DNA from: Hetaerina americana
Taxonomy: Eukaryota > Arthropoda > Insecta > Odonata > Calopterygidae
Length of the DNA stretch: 64,000 nucleotides
Assembly (NCBI GenBank): GCA_022747635.1
Contig: JAKTNV010000003.1
Span: 93,536,790 to 93,600,789 of the forward strand
Reading direction: 5' to 3'
Shown: in pieces, positions 23,425-37,009 of the stretch
How positions within the stretch are numbered: position 1 is the first letter of the stretch
How the letters are laid out: each line of letters starts with the position of its first letter
Made by a program: the position numbers and the translations under genes
The notes under the pieces: model-generated
What the model saw: only the letters and a program-made list of their open reading frames with translations
Databases searched by the model: none
Told to the model about the DNA's origin: nothing

Positions 23425-26400
23425 TTTATTCAATTCGGGCCGGAGGCGAACAAGATGGAGGAGAGCTTGTTTTTTCAAGCCCTAATGTGATTATTTCGCG
23501 ATTTTATCCTTTTTTTCTCCGTAAGATATTTCAAGTTTTCATTCTCCCTTCCTCCTCTTTTCGGCATTTTCACAATAAATAAACTTCGGCGCGCTCTTTT
23601 CTCCCTCTCTCTCGCGTTCTGTTCTCCCTCTCGCTTTCTCTGCCCACCTCCCGCCTGTGTATTTTTAGCGAATTGATATCGGCATGGATGTCCCTCGAGG
23701 GGGTCGTTCTCCTAAAGGTCCTCCACGTATCCGTCCCTCTTCAAACTACTGCCCGGGCTCGATCGACTGGGAGACATGAGCATGTAGTGTCAATGGAGGT
23801 TATTGTAATTCTTTATCGTTTTTTCATTACAATTTTGACGTGAGACAATTATTATAAATACTTTATGATAAGCCTGATTGAGTTGGTTGAGTCATATTGA
23901 GTCGTCGGTTAAATGGCCTTCAATTAAGGGGGTGAATTTTATGTCAGCTGACAACCCATCCACTTCCACTGTCAACTCTAAGAGTCACCGCGGTGTAGTT
24001 AGGTAATACGAGGTTTTCTTTGCATAAACAAATATGAAAAAAATTAGAGTATCTCTTTTTATCATCGCTTTGCTAGCTTGGCTTTATGATAATTAATAAT
24101 GTTTTTATTAATATTACGACTTTAAAAGAGAATTGTAGTGAGTGCATTAACTTGTTGATTTCATTTCATAGCGTTATTTTAAGGAAATAATGCCAGCTTT
24201 TCTTCAAGAAATTACCGTTTTTTAATAGATTTGATTGGCATTTTGAAACACATTTTTTTCTTATGCATTTATAATTGACCTGAAAAAGCTGTAATATCTA
24301 GAAGAGCAGTAAAGAACTTCGTTTCTGACACTGATAATGAATAGTTCCAAGAAGTAAAGGATGATGTTTATTAATATTCAGTTGATTAACTGCTTCACCT
24401 AAAATCTTAAGATTATTGAACTCTTCTCGACAGAAAACGTAGATGATTTGCTTTATCTTATGGTGTATTCTATGCTCCCACATATTCTTTCTTTACTTTT
24501 TTCATGGCCACTATTTTAGCAAGATAAATGTGCTAAACATTTAATACATTTCCGTCAGAAAGTTGCAAGAGAACGCCCGAACAAACTGTTTTTATGGAAT
24601 AACTATGCCTAAGATAGTAGCTATAAATAATATAATTATTTAGTTGCTTCCCATGGTGACTTTAGAATATATTTAATTTGATACATTCTAAATCTTACCA
24701 CCTCTTAATGATACTCAAGTGTTCAAAATATGGCCTATATAATACTTATGTAAAACATGGCTTATGTTGAACTTCGCCTTTTTTTAATGTTTAAGAATTG
24801 ATATCAAGTTTTCAATTCCATATATTACTAATAATTTATTAACAATTCTCTTATTATAACAGCAAAATGCCTACTTTCCCTTTTTCATTTGATTTGGAAA
24901 TATAGCCATGCACCAATTAGGATAGTCTCTTTCTGTTCCTTTGTAAAAAGTTGATCAGATTTAGATTAAAGAAGGTAATGTTTAAATGATTTATTTTTAT
25001 TCATAAAGAATTTTTTATGGATGAGTTTTAGCCCAGAATATTCTACGTTTACTTAGTTTAATCGTTCCCTTGATTCTGCTTCAAAAGCTAATTAAGATGA
25101 AACCGTCCATTCAGCATGGCCTTGGGAATTGACTGTATCATTAATGAGGCTCTTAACAAGAGAATTCAGTTGGGATGATGTTATTCCCTAGATCATTATC
25201 TTTTGCAATAACAAGGTTAAGCAAACGGAACCATGGAACCGAATGTCGAACATCTAATTGATCTCATTCTGACCTTAGTGTCCTCGTGAAAACTGTCACA
25301 GATTGAATTAATGATAGTCTCATCATGAAATGTTTAACTTTACCCGTACGAATCAAATAAAAAGATGGTATCTAAAACGTCTTCAACTATCGCGTACTGT
25401 TAAGCGTTGGTCTATGTGATTACGGTGCACGATATATGCGGAGACACTAAAAGGTAATGGAAAACACTGCCACTTGAAAATGCATGTCATTTCACTATTA
25501 TTATGAGGGAATTGGGGAATACAGGAATCGAGGAAAGGGAAGATATGCAGGAAATGGCTCGTAGAGCAATAAAATAATGTAAATTGGAGACCAGACGACC
25601 TTATTTTCGCTTTACAATGCCCATGTCGGGGAGGTATCTGCTCACAAACATAAAATGGGCACGTACGATGCATTTATGCACACCGGAGACTCAGGGAAAA
25701 TTGCATGCGCATAAAGTGCACAATGAATTTCGGAATGTGCGGGAAAGCACAAACTCGGAGGAAAAATAAATTCAAGGTTGAAGAGACTGTGTCATTAAAT
25801 GGCCAAGTGTCCCCTCCACGTTTATAGCAGTCATTAAATGAGCAAACCAGGGATGCATTCGTGCCCCATTATTGAATTGGGTTGGGTGGCTATCGAAGCG
25901 CAATAAATACATCCGACTTTTCTGCACTCTGGTTGGTGATAGCGTGTCGGTTAATAGAACTCGTGTATTCGAAGTGGTATATAAGCAAAATAATTCTCGC
26001 GGCTCATTTTGACGAGGGCTTTAAAGTTTTCCGTCTCAAAGTTTGGGAAAATCCTCCCACGAGACGCCTCCCTCATCCAAGTCTCCCCATTAGCCTGGTC
26101 TCTCCTCCCTTCCACCACTCTCTTCCAACCCCCCCACCAACCTCTCCATCCACCCACCACCTCGAGTGGAAAGGCATTTCCGAGGAATAATTTCCCGACA
26201 AGAAATGTCACCCGTCGCCCTTGCGTTGCCGCTTCATTACCTCTCTGCGCGTTATCGGTCGTAGCTCGGTATTTGTGTCCCCATTCGTAGAAATTTGTCC
26301 GGATGCTTTCATCGCCAATTACTGTACATCACCATGAGATTTTGATTTCTGGAGGAGGTCATCGGGGGTGTCGTTTCTGTCGCGGTTTTCTAAAGGGAGC

Positions 26401-27695
26401 CATAATGTGCAATTAGTCGCGGACCGAAATCGTCCAGCGGAAAAGAGCGTCATCGTTGAACTGGAACTCAAACCTTAATACCACCAATTCTCGCAATCTT
26501 TTTTGTCCCACATACTGCTCCCATAACGCTCAAAAGTACAACTAACCTCGTCTTTTAATCGTCAGTAATTAAAATCCTAAGTTTTAGGGTTTTATTTGGT
26601 GATCTTACGAAACCAATTTTTCAAAGGACCATGGGCAAGGAATCATCATAGAAATCTTTCTATAGCACTTATCTCAATTACAGTTCATCTATGATACTAC
26701 GGCTACTTACTCCTATTTAATGTACACTACCCCTTTAATTTAAGTTCGTCGCCGTAATATCAATATTTGTTTCTCTATCCATTCTGTTAGTCCTTCACCA
26801 ATGATAAAGTTCGGATGAATTACTATACATGATCAATGTTCATCATTTGCCGAATTTAATTTGAACATGTTTGAATAGGAGAATAAACCTATGGAAGGGA
26901 CTATCCTTTCGATGGTTCGGTTCATAGGAGAGGGTTAAAAATTGAACTCTTTCCAAATTGGATAACTTGTTATGACACAATTCCTACTATACTCACATTT
27001 GGTACATTTTAATTTCATTGTTCATCGAATACACTCGCGCTTCGTGTATTACGATGTTTTTCTGGATGTGTTCATCCACTCACAAACTCATTAGCTCTTG
27101 GTGACTTCTTGGCCAAACTTTTAACTCCCACCGTTTGTTTTGAGGCAAATCCCTAATAACAATTGGACTTACATAACTTGGGAACTTTAGGTTACCGTCT
27201 TAAGCTCTCGGGAAATAGTCCCCCTGGAGAAAGACGTGGAATTTTGTGGTGCGTATGTTTGTCAGCTGTCCCTGGGGTGGTATATATAGATCCTGCCCTC
27301 TATGTGGAAGTTGTCCCTAGAGTCGTTAAATGAAGGCATAATTGCAGTCCCAAATTTTCACAGCAGCGGTGCGACTTAAATATTACTGAGACAAATGAGT
27401 TTTCCTGATCCGTCGAGAGGAAGACACGACTAGTGCATTCGTCTATCTCTCGCATTCATTCGGAGATACCGGTTAATGTAGTCGCCATCAAATTTTTTTA
27501 TGCATCAAAATCTAAAAGTCAAGCGCAAGCGTTCGATACAGTCTACTCCTCATGAAGATCGAATGCCGAGCAGAGAGGATTGATGCAAAGAAATTAACGA
27601 GCAAATCGTTCGAAGCCCGCGGTCAGAGGGATCGTGGTCACAGAGACCGAGGCTGTCAGAGCCCGTGGTTGGCAAGGGATTATGGTTTTATCGTG
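23425..27695. other. AT-rich noncoding interval
   Basis: Over 4 kb with no supported gene. Minor C/T tracts at 23590-23660 and 26090-26165; a TATA-like tatatata near 27281 without other promoter signals. Confidence 0.5.
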
Positions 27696-27699
27696 TCCC

Positions 27700-28500
27700 G
27701 AGCTAGTTCGCCTCCTGTTTCACATATTCCTCCACCCGTTCCTTCCCTCACCCTCTCCTCTCCCGTCCCCGTCCCTTGCCCCCCGTCCCACGATAAACCT
27801 AATCTATTTCCCCATCGATGGCCTCTCCCTCCTCCTCCCAATTCCTCTCACCCCACGTCCTCCCATTCTCTCCCGGTCACGCCGCCGATCCCTTTCCCCC
27901 TCTCTCATCCGCCTCACGGCACCCTCTTCTGCCCCCGCCCTCTCCCCCCTCATCCCGCCCTCCCATATTTCCTTCCTCATCCACCCTTCGCTGCCCCTTT
28001 GACCTTTCGCACAGCTCGTTGGGAAGAGTTGCGGCGGGGGATTGACGTCGCAGCGAGGCGAGTAGAGGGAGGAGAGAGGAGAGGTGTGGAGGTGGAAGGG
28101 GAGGGGGGAACTCTGGGTGAAGATTTGGGAGGGTGTGCCTGTGTGTGTTTCAGGACGGGGGTGAGGAGCTGTGGGGTTGGGGATTTTTTGGTGCCGGGGG
28201 TGAGGGGAGGAAGATGCGGGATAGGGAGTGGAAGACAAGGGGAGGGTCGTGTTGGTGGTGGTGGTGGTGGCGGCGGTGCGAACACTGCGAGCGACTCAAT
28301 TAGAGCGGGCCGCGAGGCGGGAAGGGCGTTTGAGCGGCGGATGCCTCCTCGGTTAAGGTGGCCGTCGGGGGCGAGGGGGTAGGAAGGCGAGCTGGGGTGG
28401 TCGCCGCCGCCACCACCTCGTGGGGGAGCTTTGACGGACGGGATATGAGAAGGTCGGAGGAAGGGAGGGTATGTTGGGGCCTGGGGGGCCATCGGAAGCT
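27700..28500. other. GC island switching from pyrimidine to purine
   Basis: The + strand is C/T-rich at 27700-28010, then G/A-rich at 28020-28500, with (GGT)n then (GGC)n at about 28250-28276. The 276-residue frame is Pro-rich then Gly/Arg-rich, exactly following the composition switch, and is not a gene. Confidence 0.7.
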
Positions 28501-28504
28501 GGCG

Positions 28505-31230
28505 GGCGGTCGGTCCAACGTCGCCACTCAAAGTTGCGGCCGTGTGGTGGCTTTCAGCGACAAAGTGAGAACACGAAAGAATGGATCATTCTTTCGAGGG
28601 GCTGCGGAGTGTTTGGAGATTGCATCAGGGGTACAAGATACTGTATTTTGGAATTAAAAAAATGAGACATGACTGAAATGGGATCTCAACATTAGTAAAA
28701 GTACCTTTGGATGGGTCAGGGTCTTTGAACCGACTGTTCTGGGTGGTATTCTTGGTTTTATCAGCCCTTGCAGCTGGAGTAATTTTTTTGTATTAGTAGA
28801 TATTACCCCTGCGCTTATTACCCATATTACCCCTGCCCGATTACATTTCTAAAATGATCCCATTGAACGTGACATAACCATCTAGTTACTTATCCATCTA
28901 TAGTCATGTACTATCTAGCCTGATGAGACTAATGTTTTAACTCTATTGCCATAGAAAACATATTTTAGCCTTCACACTTTCAAAATAGCATTAAATTGGC
29001 ATATCTCAAACAAACTCTTCATACAATTCAACAACTTCAGAGTGTAAAAATCACTCACCTTGACCGGGAATGATTTACACACCCTAAATGTAGTACTTTG
29101 TAATGCACATTTAATGAATGACTCCGTTAAAAGTTACTGTCGCGTCATCTCCCGCGGTTTCATGGAAACTCTTCGTGTATTCAAAATATAAACCTATTAA
29201 TTACGGCAAATTTTGTACTCAAATTTCCATAATTACTGCATAGTCTCAAATCCGCCGGTAGAAACTCATTGATAAATTTTAAATTCTCATTCTTTTTTTT
29301 TCTATTTTGATCTTGAATCTATGCCTTGAAAAATATTTCTCTTCAATTTCCGATATAACTTCAAATGTTTTTGGTAGTTGCTGCACCAAACTGTAGCTCA
29401 AGTTCGATTTTTAACTCCTAGAGGATTCAGATGTCTATTAGAATTAGATATTATAAAATAGATTGAATGCTATTAGTAAATACTGACTGCAATAACTTTC
29501 GACTTAATAGCGGAGCACTTCATTCTCTAAGGTGTTCTGCATCTGTACTTAAAATTTTCATAAGCGGAAAAAGCCAAAGTTTCTTAATTAAATAAATTGA
29601 TTATAATCTCATTAAGATTTACATCAAGAAATAGTATCCTTCTTGGATCCGTTGAGATGTTTAATGTCTCTCCGCAACGGTTTTAGACCAGTCAAAATTT
29701 GGAATTCATTTTTTTCATTTGTTCTTGAAGTCATATATGTTATTTACATGTCTTGATGTCTTAAAACTTCGCTAACAATTTCCTAGTATGTCAACGTCAT
29801 AAGTATTTCTTATTTAAAATAGTGGCAATATTTGAGTATTAAAGCTTGAATTTCATGGTTGTTGGAGTGAAAATGTTCATCCTCATTTGTGCGCATATAT
29901 ATATTTAGTAAAGACAGAAAAGAAAGCTTGGTCCGCAAGAGGATTCACGTCATTTCTGACCTCTTTCAACCTCTTTTCCACCCTTTATATTGTTTCGACA
30001 AGATACTGAAAACCCTTTCTAAAATAACGCTATATTTTCCCCATAAGAAGGCCACTTTATAATTTTGTAATGAAACCATGTTTTAAGGCAGCGGTTTAAA
30101 AAAGCTTTATTCCTCTAGCTAGGAGCGCGTTCTTAAGACATTTTCGTAACGCTTGATCATAGAAGACATATTTAATGAACGTAAAATAATCTTTTCTAAA
30201 ATCTAATTTTCTAAAAAGGTTGGAGCATGACACATCGCAATGCCGCATATTGATTTCCCGGAATAATCTTTGTCTGCTGCAATGAAGCATCTTTAATTTT
30301 AGCCAAGTCAATAAGAATTGGAGTGCATCGCCGATATTTAGATATTTAATTTAATTATTTCGCACTTACGGTATCGTCATGGATACCCCTCTATGTCCCA
30401 TCGTCCAGGGGCGTCACCTTAAGCCAATCGCAGACGTCCCTGAAAGGTTGGCGGCGTAACTAACTTTTGGACGTCTAGATAAATATTGATGTATTATAAA
30501 TGCGCCCGGATATTTTGTTGACGCAACCCACATATCGTACATGTTTTGCCACCAACATAACTTACAGGAAATGATATCTATGATTCAAACGGCACTTCGA
30601 TTTACTTCCACCACCAATTCTTTTCCACCGATGGACAAATTGTCATTACTATCCTTTACCAGATTTTTAATGAAACAAATGAAAATGACATCTTTCGGTG
30701 AAATGGATGCAAGAGTTACATCGTAAAAATTGAATTCTCGATTACCTTTCACAATTTAACGTACAAATATATGTCGATGGGAACGATTCTTTAGTAAATA
30801 CAATTAAGATATTACTGTAAAAATTTACCTTTTCCCCTATAATTTTTTTAACTAATATATAAAAATAGCAACCGTTCAGACATTCAAAAACAGTTATAAG
30901 TCTTCGCAAAGTGTTCACGTCCATAAACGCATGCATGCAATGGGATCATTGTTATTTTAATTATTCGTTATAAATATTATAAATAAATTGAATGAATAAA
31001 ACCACGCAAGAATGAACAAGTATTCTGTAGCTATTAACATATTGCTTGGTATAGCAGCTTTTCTTGAGATACAAAAACTTGTGTTCTATCTACCATTAAT
31101 ACCGCCTCGACTGGCAAAGAAGAAATCAACACGATGAAGTGCGTTTCCACCTGACGCAAAGGCTAGACATATGCATTTGTTTGATGATGCAGCACCTTGT
31201 ATTTTGCGACGCAGTTTCCACTCCCTCTCA
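28505..31230. other. AT-rich noncoding interval
   Basis: No feature recognised. Confidence 0.5.
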
Positions 31231-31239
31231 ATGTCACTG

Positions 31240-31663
31240 CGTAAGGTCAACGTGGAGCGAGTTGAACGGAAGGCGAGGGGAGGGAGCGCGGAGGGGAGGA
31301 CGTAGACGAGAGAGAGAGAGAGTGAGAGGCGGGGATGAAGAAGAGATGTAGATGGGGTGGGCGTGAGAGAGAAACTCTGCCGGGAGCTGGGAGATGTTGT
31401 TCAGCACTAAGGATTGTATGTGGGTCGAAATAAGCGAGTGATGGTGGCTCCCGGTGAGAGAAGGGTCCGGATTGGTGACCGAAGGGCCCTTATTATCGCT
31501 CAAGGGGTCTTCTTACAATACGTCTCGGAGCTTCGTTAGAGCGATGAATGTGGGGTTAGGAAAATCACCTGCCTTCGAGTAACCGTATATCTATGTTTGT
31601 ACAAATGTACTTATATGCCTAAGACCTCACGTACATACACAAATATTATGTGTGTGTATATAT

Positions 31664-31726
<63 letters not shown>

Positions 31727-32425
31727 GTGTGTGTTTGTTTATATATATATAATGTGTGTGTGTGTATATATATACTATATACGTATACACATACGGAGAC
31801 ATAGGCTTGGCGCTTGGACAGTTCTTCGATGAGCTAAACTGGTTACCATGGTGACGGTCCCTGCATTCACCGCGGCCGGCCTTTGAAGTGCTCTTTCGGT
31901 TGGGTGCGATAGGGCGTGGCGAGGAGAAGGGAGAGAGAGTGTGAAGGGGAAAGGAGGAGAATGGAGGCGGAAGGTGTTACGGGTAGGGGGGGAGCGACGG
32001 AGTCTCACCAAGTAGAGCGGGGCCGGTGAGTGGGGGAGGGAGAGAGCTTCTGGGGTGGACAGCGGGGTTTGGGAAGAAGGGGAGGGGCAATGAGAGAAGA
32101 GAGGGTGCTGCGATGGAGATGGTCCGGTGTAGGGGCGCTTCCGTTGACTGCGTACCCAGGAAACCAGGTGAAATGAGTCCTCCCTCGAATCAGGATTTTT
32201 TGGTCCCTCTCCCCCCAACATCCCTGCCCCCCTCCCCCTCCTGAGCTTTCTTCCTTCCTCTCCCTTCATTCTCGGGGCTTTCGCCTCTTCCTCCCCCACT
32301 CCTTTTCCTTCCCTCCTTGTCCCTAGACCGCCACTCCCTCACCCTCGTCCATCCTTAGGCCTACCGTCCCCTCGAACCCACCCACCTTCCCCCTCTCCCA
32401 TATTTACGCTCAGTCAGTCCGATCC
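31240..32425. other. Purine islands then pyrimidine island
   Basis: G/A-rich at 31250-31480 and 31890-32110, C/T-rich at 32180-32420, with the TA/TG array between. No genes. Confidence 0.65.
31668..31770. repeat. (TA)n and (TG)n compound microsatellite
   Basis: (AT)n to about 31724, then gtgtgtgtttg, another short TA run and (GT)n. It lies between two purine-rich islands. Confidence 0.92.
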
Positions 32426-32429
32426 CTTC

Positions 32430-33335
32430 TATTTGTCACGCCTCGTCATACCTGTCTGAGGAAAATTTTGGTGCCATGGTCGTTTACAGGGTGCCCACGT
32501 GAATTGTCACTCGATCACAAACCAATCTAAGTGTAAATAGCTGTTGAGCTGCCAACTTGAGTTTTACGGGATCACCTCCTCAAATTTGCACTCATTGAGT
32601 TTTACATATAGCACTTTCACTCGACCCCACTCCTAGGGTAACTGATGTGTAAATGGGTACTCAGTATCAGTCTATTTGCACTTCATTAATGCAACGAAAG
32701 AATTCCAGCAAACTATTCAGTGGATGACATTTGTGATTTTTATATCTAACTCAGTAAAACTGGATACCAATATGGCATAAACTAGTACAATCTTTTCCAG
32801 TTACTCTACAGACCAGTGCAAGCAGCTTCTATTCAACTGTCGTGACTTTCACTTGATTAGTTACTTATTATGAATCGCTTACTTTGTATGATTTTGAATA
32901 TTTTAAACATTCTTGTGACTGGGGGCGCTGAGATTTCTGCCAATTAAAAAGGTTACTTGGTGCTTGATCCCCGAGTGCCATCTTCCCTACGAACGGTATT
33001 CCAGAGATTTTGCAGGTGAAATAGGAGGTATTTCCGTCATTTTTATCTCTTATCCGTTCAGGCAACGGTAGATTAGTTGATAATCTTGCCCCTTGTATTC
33101 CATAACAGCGCCTCGGATAGTAAATTGTTTTAAATACCTTTTATCCCGAAATTTGCATGATATTTTTCATGAAGTAACTCCTCGTTTTTGGCTTGCTCTC
33201 CCAATTCCAACAGCCTTCACTCTCCCTTACTGTAATGGACCAATTGTAATGCATACGTTTATAACTTCTGACAGGGGACATAGGAGACTCGAGACTCTCA
33301 ATCTCGCCCCACACTAAATAAGGACTTTCCATCAA
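32430..33335. other. Mixed AT-rich noncoding interval
   Basis: Nothing recognised. Confidence 0.5.
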
Positions 33336-34543
33336 TCTCTCTTTTTTCATCTACCCCTCATCGCAGCATCCCCCACTTTCTTCCCTCTTCTCCCCTGTCC
33401 ATCCCACCTTCCTCCTCCCGGAGCCCACTCACCCGCACACTTGTCTCAGCTTACTCCCTCCACCCGTCAGCCTCTCTCGCTCTCCTCCAACCTGTCCGCT
33501 CCCTCGCGCTAACCCCCGCGGAGGCTTCATTCGATCTCTCCTCGACCTCACCCCTCCCACTCGTCTCCATCCCTCCTCACCTCATCGACTCCTTCCTAAA
33601 ATCCCGAGCCGTCCTTAGTGCCTATCCACCTCTGCTGATTCGTTTCTCTCCTCTTTCCAGGAATATTCCTCTCCCGCTTCTGCTAATCGCCCTTCTCTCT
33701 TTTCGATCCCGCGCACCTCCCTCCTTCTTAATCCTCCAGCACTCCTCCCACCACCCACTCCCCAGGGTCCCCCCCAAACATCAGCCTTCCCCTTACCTCA
33801 TCTCCCCCCCACACACTTCCCCCTATTCCTCTCTCTCTCCATTTCTCTCTTTTTCCTTCCCTCCCCTCCTTCTCCCTAGTCTCGTCGTGCTCGCCCGCCG
33901 CCGCCGCTTGCCGTTTCGCTTCTTTTTATGCAACCTGTGGCTCTCCTTCCCGTCCCACTTTCAACTGTTGATTTTCACGGTGACTACTCGAGAGAGAGAG
34001 AGAGAGGGTGAGAGGGAGGGAGCAGGGGGAGGGAGGGGGCCGGGGAGGAGGGAGAGAAGGTACGAAGGCCCGTCTCCCACTTCCTCTCGATGCGCTTTCG
34101 ATGTTGGCCGCAGCAATGCATCCTCAGTCTGGCGTCGTGGGAGGCTCTCGGCCACTCTCCCGGCCGACCCCCGGTGACACGCATCAGGCCGCCCAAAACG
34201 TTTTTATGCACTCCCCCTTCGCTATATTTGCGTGATTCGATGGGCTCCTGCTCTTCCATTCCTTTATTTACTTGGCTTATCAAATGCCAAGGAGCTTTTC
34301 CCTGTACCCGGAACGCGAATGAAATATTCCAGTATTCCATTCAGCGGGGGAGCTCTGTATGTAGATTCCTACGCAGCGGGATTTGTTCCGTGCGTATTAT
34401 CTTGCAACATAAAATTCACTCGAGCCCGTACCTGGTTGGCTGGTTAATGCGTATATCATATCCAAATGTGTCGTGAAGGAGTAGTCTGGAAGCAGAGTGA
34501 AAAAACGAACGGTGACACACAAGTGGTCATAAAGTCGAGCGGC

Positions 34544-34585
34544 AATCGACATTTCTCGGTTCCGTACAACCGAGAAACGTCGATT
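34544..34585 (+). other. 18-bp stem-loop
   Basis: aatcgacatttctcggtt and its inverse (one mismatch) flank a six-base loop, ccgtac. It lies just upstream of an arthropod-type initiator (tcagtc, 34595-34600) in CpG-rich DNA. Function unknown; not recognised as a known microRNA. Confidence 0.6.
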
Positions 34586-34594
34586 TGACTGTGT

Positions 34595-34991
34595 TCAGTC
34601 GGCGCCGTCTTACGAGCCCAAACTTTGGTCAATGTGGGTTACCGATCGTGCTTCTCACCTGTAAGGAGGCTTCCGTTCTCACTTCCGAGGAAGCGAGAGG
34701 TTGGGGTGTGGTGAGCCGTGAAACGCCGCCACGTGCCACCTCCGCCGTGTTGCCGGCGATTGAGACGTCGTGGTGACAGTGATTCAGGGCTCTCTCTCGC
34801 TGCCGTCCCTTCCGCCACCGCTATGCCCCCCCCCCCGCCCTCAACCCCCGGTCGAGCTCCCCTCTGGAGCGGGAGAGGAGGTTATGGCGTCCCCCCGGCC
34901 GGGGAGGGAGCAGGGCGGCGGAAGGAAGGGCTCGGCGGCGGAGGCGGGAGAGCTGAGAGGGGGGCGTCCGGGCGAGCGAGCTGGAGCGCAG
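34595..34991 (+). promoter_or_regulatory. Candidate internal promoter and first exon (speculative)
   Basis: CpG-rich DNA with an initiator-like TCAGTC at 34595, then an ATG at 34823 with a purine at -3. The frame runs 56 codons (MPPPPPSTPGRAPLWSGRGG at the start) plus one base to a donor-like cag|gtggga at 34991/34992. The leftover phase equals that needed by the Bruno exon at 43831. That agreement has a one-in-three chance of being accidental, and the peptide is low complexity. A spliced product would lack RRM1 and half of RRM2. Confidence 0.15.
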
Positions 34992-35324
34992 GTGGGAGGG
35001 TGTAGGGGGGGGGGGTAGAGGGGAATGCTCGGGAGGCAGGAATGGAGGGGACGGGAAGGTTGGTGCGGTGTGGACGGACGTGTGTGTGTGTGAGGGATCG
35101 GGTATAGGTGGGGGAGAAGAGGTGGAGAGGTGGGTGAGGGAGGGAGAGCCGGAGAAGAAAGGGGACGGAGGTGAGCGAAGGGAGGAGGGGGGTGAATCAG
35201 TTGCATCCATACGGATGGAATTTGCGACATTGCCTGGCGCTGTGGGAATCAGCCGTACGAGAGAACGAAAACCGCACCGATACGCTCAGCTCGCCTCCCG
35301 TGGACATCCCCCACTTCCCTTCTT

Positions 35325-35436
35325 TTCCCCAATATTCTTTTTCTCACGTGAATACGAATCGATTTCTCTCTGCCATCCACGCTCAGAAATGGCGTTGTAA
35401 CGCAGACACGCCCCGTAAAAATTGCCGTGTATTCTC
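35325..35436 (+). repeat. Diverged repeat copy A
   Basis: A segment containing gaatcgatttct and ggcgttgtaacgcagacac that is roughly three-quarters identical, by eye, over about 100 bp to 36251-36356. It may be an old local duplication or two copies of an interspersed element. Confidence 0.65.
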
Positions 35437-36250
35437 ATGAATGCCAACGTTGGGGGCTTCATCGCAAAATCTCGAATAATATTGCAAATGTTGATCAACG
35501 TAAAAACGTCACATTCCTGGGGCGAGTAAAATCATCGATTTCATTTTTTAGGTCAGTTTTGCGTTCAATGAAAACTAAATATCCGTCGTGTGTTGGTGAT
35601 TCGTATATTTTTGGTGGAATCAATCGCCAAAGAAAGCAGAGGAAGAATCAATCGAGCCCTAATTTCATGATTACTTTTCTCTTAAACGTCGAATCTGGTT
35701 GAATTTGTTTATTCTCACGCTAGTTTTTTCCCTAATGCTCATAAAGGCATTTTGTAGGGTATAATGAGAGTCAAGATCTCATAGCCCAGTAGCCTCTTTC
35801 GATTCATACGATCATTAAAAGAGAGCGGTGTGGCTGACAACGATAATACTCTTTCAAAACTGCTTACTCCGGTGATGCATCTAGGTATTAATAGCGAAAA
35901 AGAATATTTTTGATCCTATGCAATGATAGCAAAAATAAAAATGTAATATGCTTTGGATGAATAAAATATTACTGCATTTTCATGCGTTTACGTTCGCTTG
36001 GGCTTACGTTTTTGCTCATAAATATCCACCGTTTTATCTCTCTCCAAATTGAGGCTATTTACGAAGTTTACCTCAATAGTAATAAAAATCTCCATACTCT
36101 TCCGTGATTACACCGCCTCTCATCTCCCATTTTTATGCCTGCGTCCCATTTTCCCCTCGCGCCCAGCCCCACCGTTCCCTTCCAACCTTTTTGAGCACTG
36201 GTCAGTGTCGCACCCAATCCCTCATTCCAATCTTCTCCACCTCTCTACCT

Positions 36251-36356
36251 TTCCCAATACTCTTCCCCTCACATGAGTGCGAATCGATCTCCCGGTGCCA
36301 TTCATGCTTTGAAATGACGTTGTAACGCCGACACACGCCGTAAAAGTTGCTGCGTA
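36251..36356 (+). repeat. Diverged repeat copy B
   Basis: The partner of 35325-35436 in the same orientation, with gaatcgatctcc and gacgttgtaacgccgacac. Both copies are preceded by a pyrimidine-rich tract ending in cccaata. Confidence 0.65.
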
Positions 36357-37009
36357 ATCGGTTGGTTCTATGAGAACGCTTAGAAATCCGTCGTCAAATT
36401 ACGAAACATGTTGTAAGTAGTCTCGTCATTCCTACCAATCCATAGAAAGCTTGGAATTAAATAAGCCCATAAGCTCTCTGAATAAATAAAAAATGTCTAG
36501 AGAAATATAAAACAGGTATTCAAAGCCATTAAAACGTCAATATCATTGAATTCACTAGTCCTTAGCAAGAGCAGGTTGCGATTCATCCCGTGGCAATTAC
36601 ACAATAAATGATAATGCGGTGTTCAAACAAATGTTCCATTATTCATTAAAACTTATCAGCTAAAATATGAATTTTTAGTCCTTGTATTTTCAAAGTGAAA
36701 GGAAAAGTAGGGTTTATTACTCTGCATAATTGTGCTCCAGACGTTTTTATTGTATGTTGCATGAAGAATAGGGTACTAATGCTCCACGTTCTCTTTGTGA
36801 TTTGGCTTTCAAGTTTCCTCGACCCTGAATGTATTTTATATGCTGTAGGTCATCGCAGTTCCCTTCAAAGAAGATCCGTCTTCCACGATTGGAACACCGA
36901 CGTATTAAAGATCCACAGAACCCGTTTCATCGAGAGGTCTCGATGATAATAGGGGTTCATTTTTTCCCAGGCATTGCTCCCCTCGGGAGCACATGTCCTC
37001 GCCAACTTG

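Larger units (their letters stand above)
33340..35200. other. Pyrimidine then purine islands with CpG-rich centre
   Basis: C/T-rich at 33340-33890, G/A-rich at 33990-34070 and 34850-35190 (G12 run at about 35006). The middle, 34480-34820, is CpG-rich with the 34544 stem-loop and the candidate initiator. Confidence 0.65.

Noticed and set aside
27275..27295. TATA-box-like tatatata
   Set aside because: No initiator or downstream gene; expected often in AT-rich DNA.
27552..28382. 276-residue open frame
   Set aside because: Pro/Ser-rich then Gly/Arg-rich exactly where the DNA switches from pyrimidine to purine. Composition explains it; no domain or splice support.
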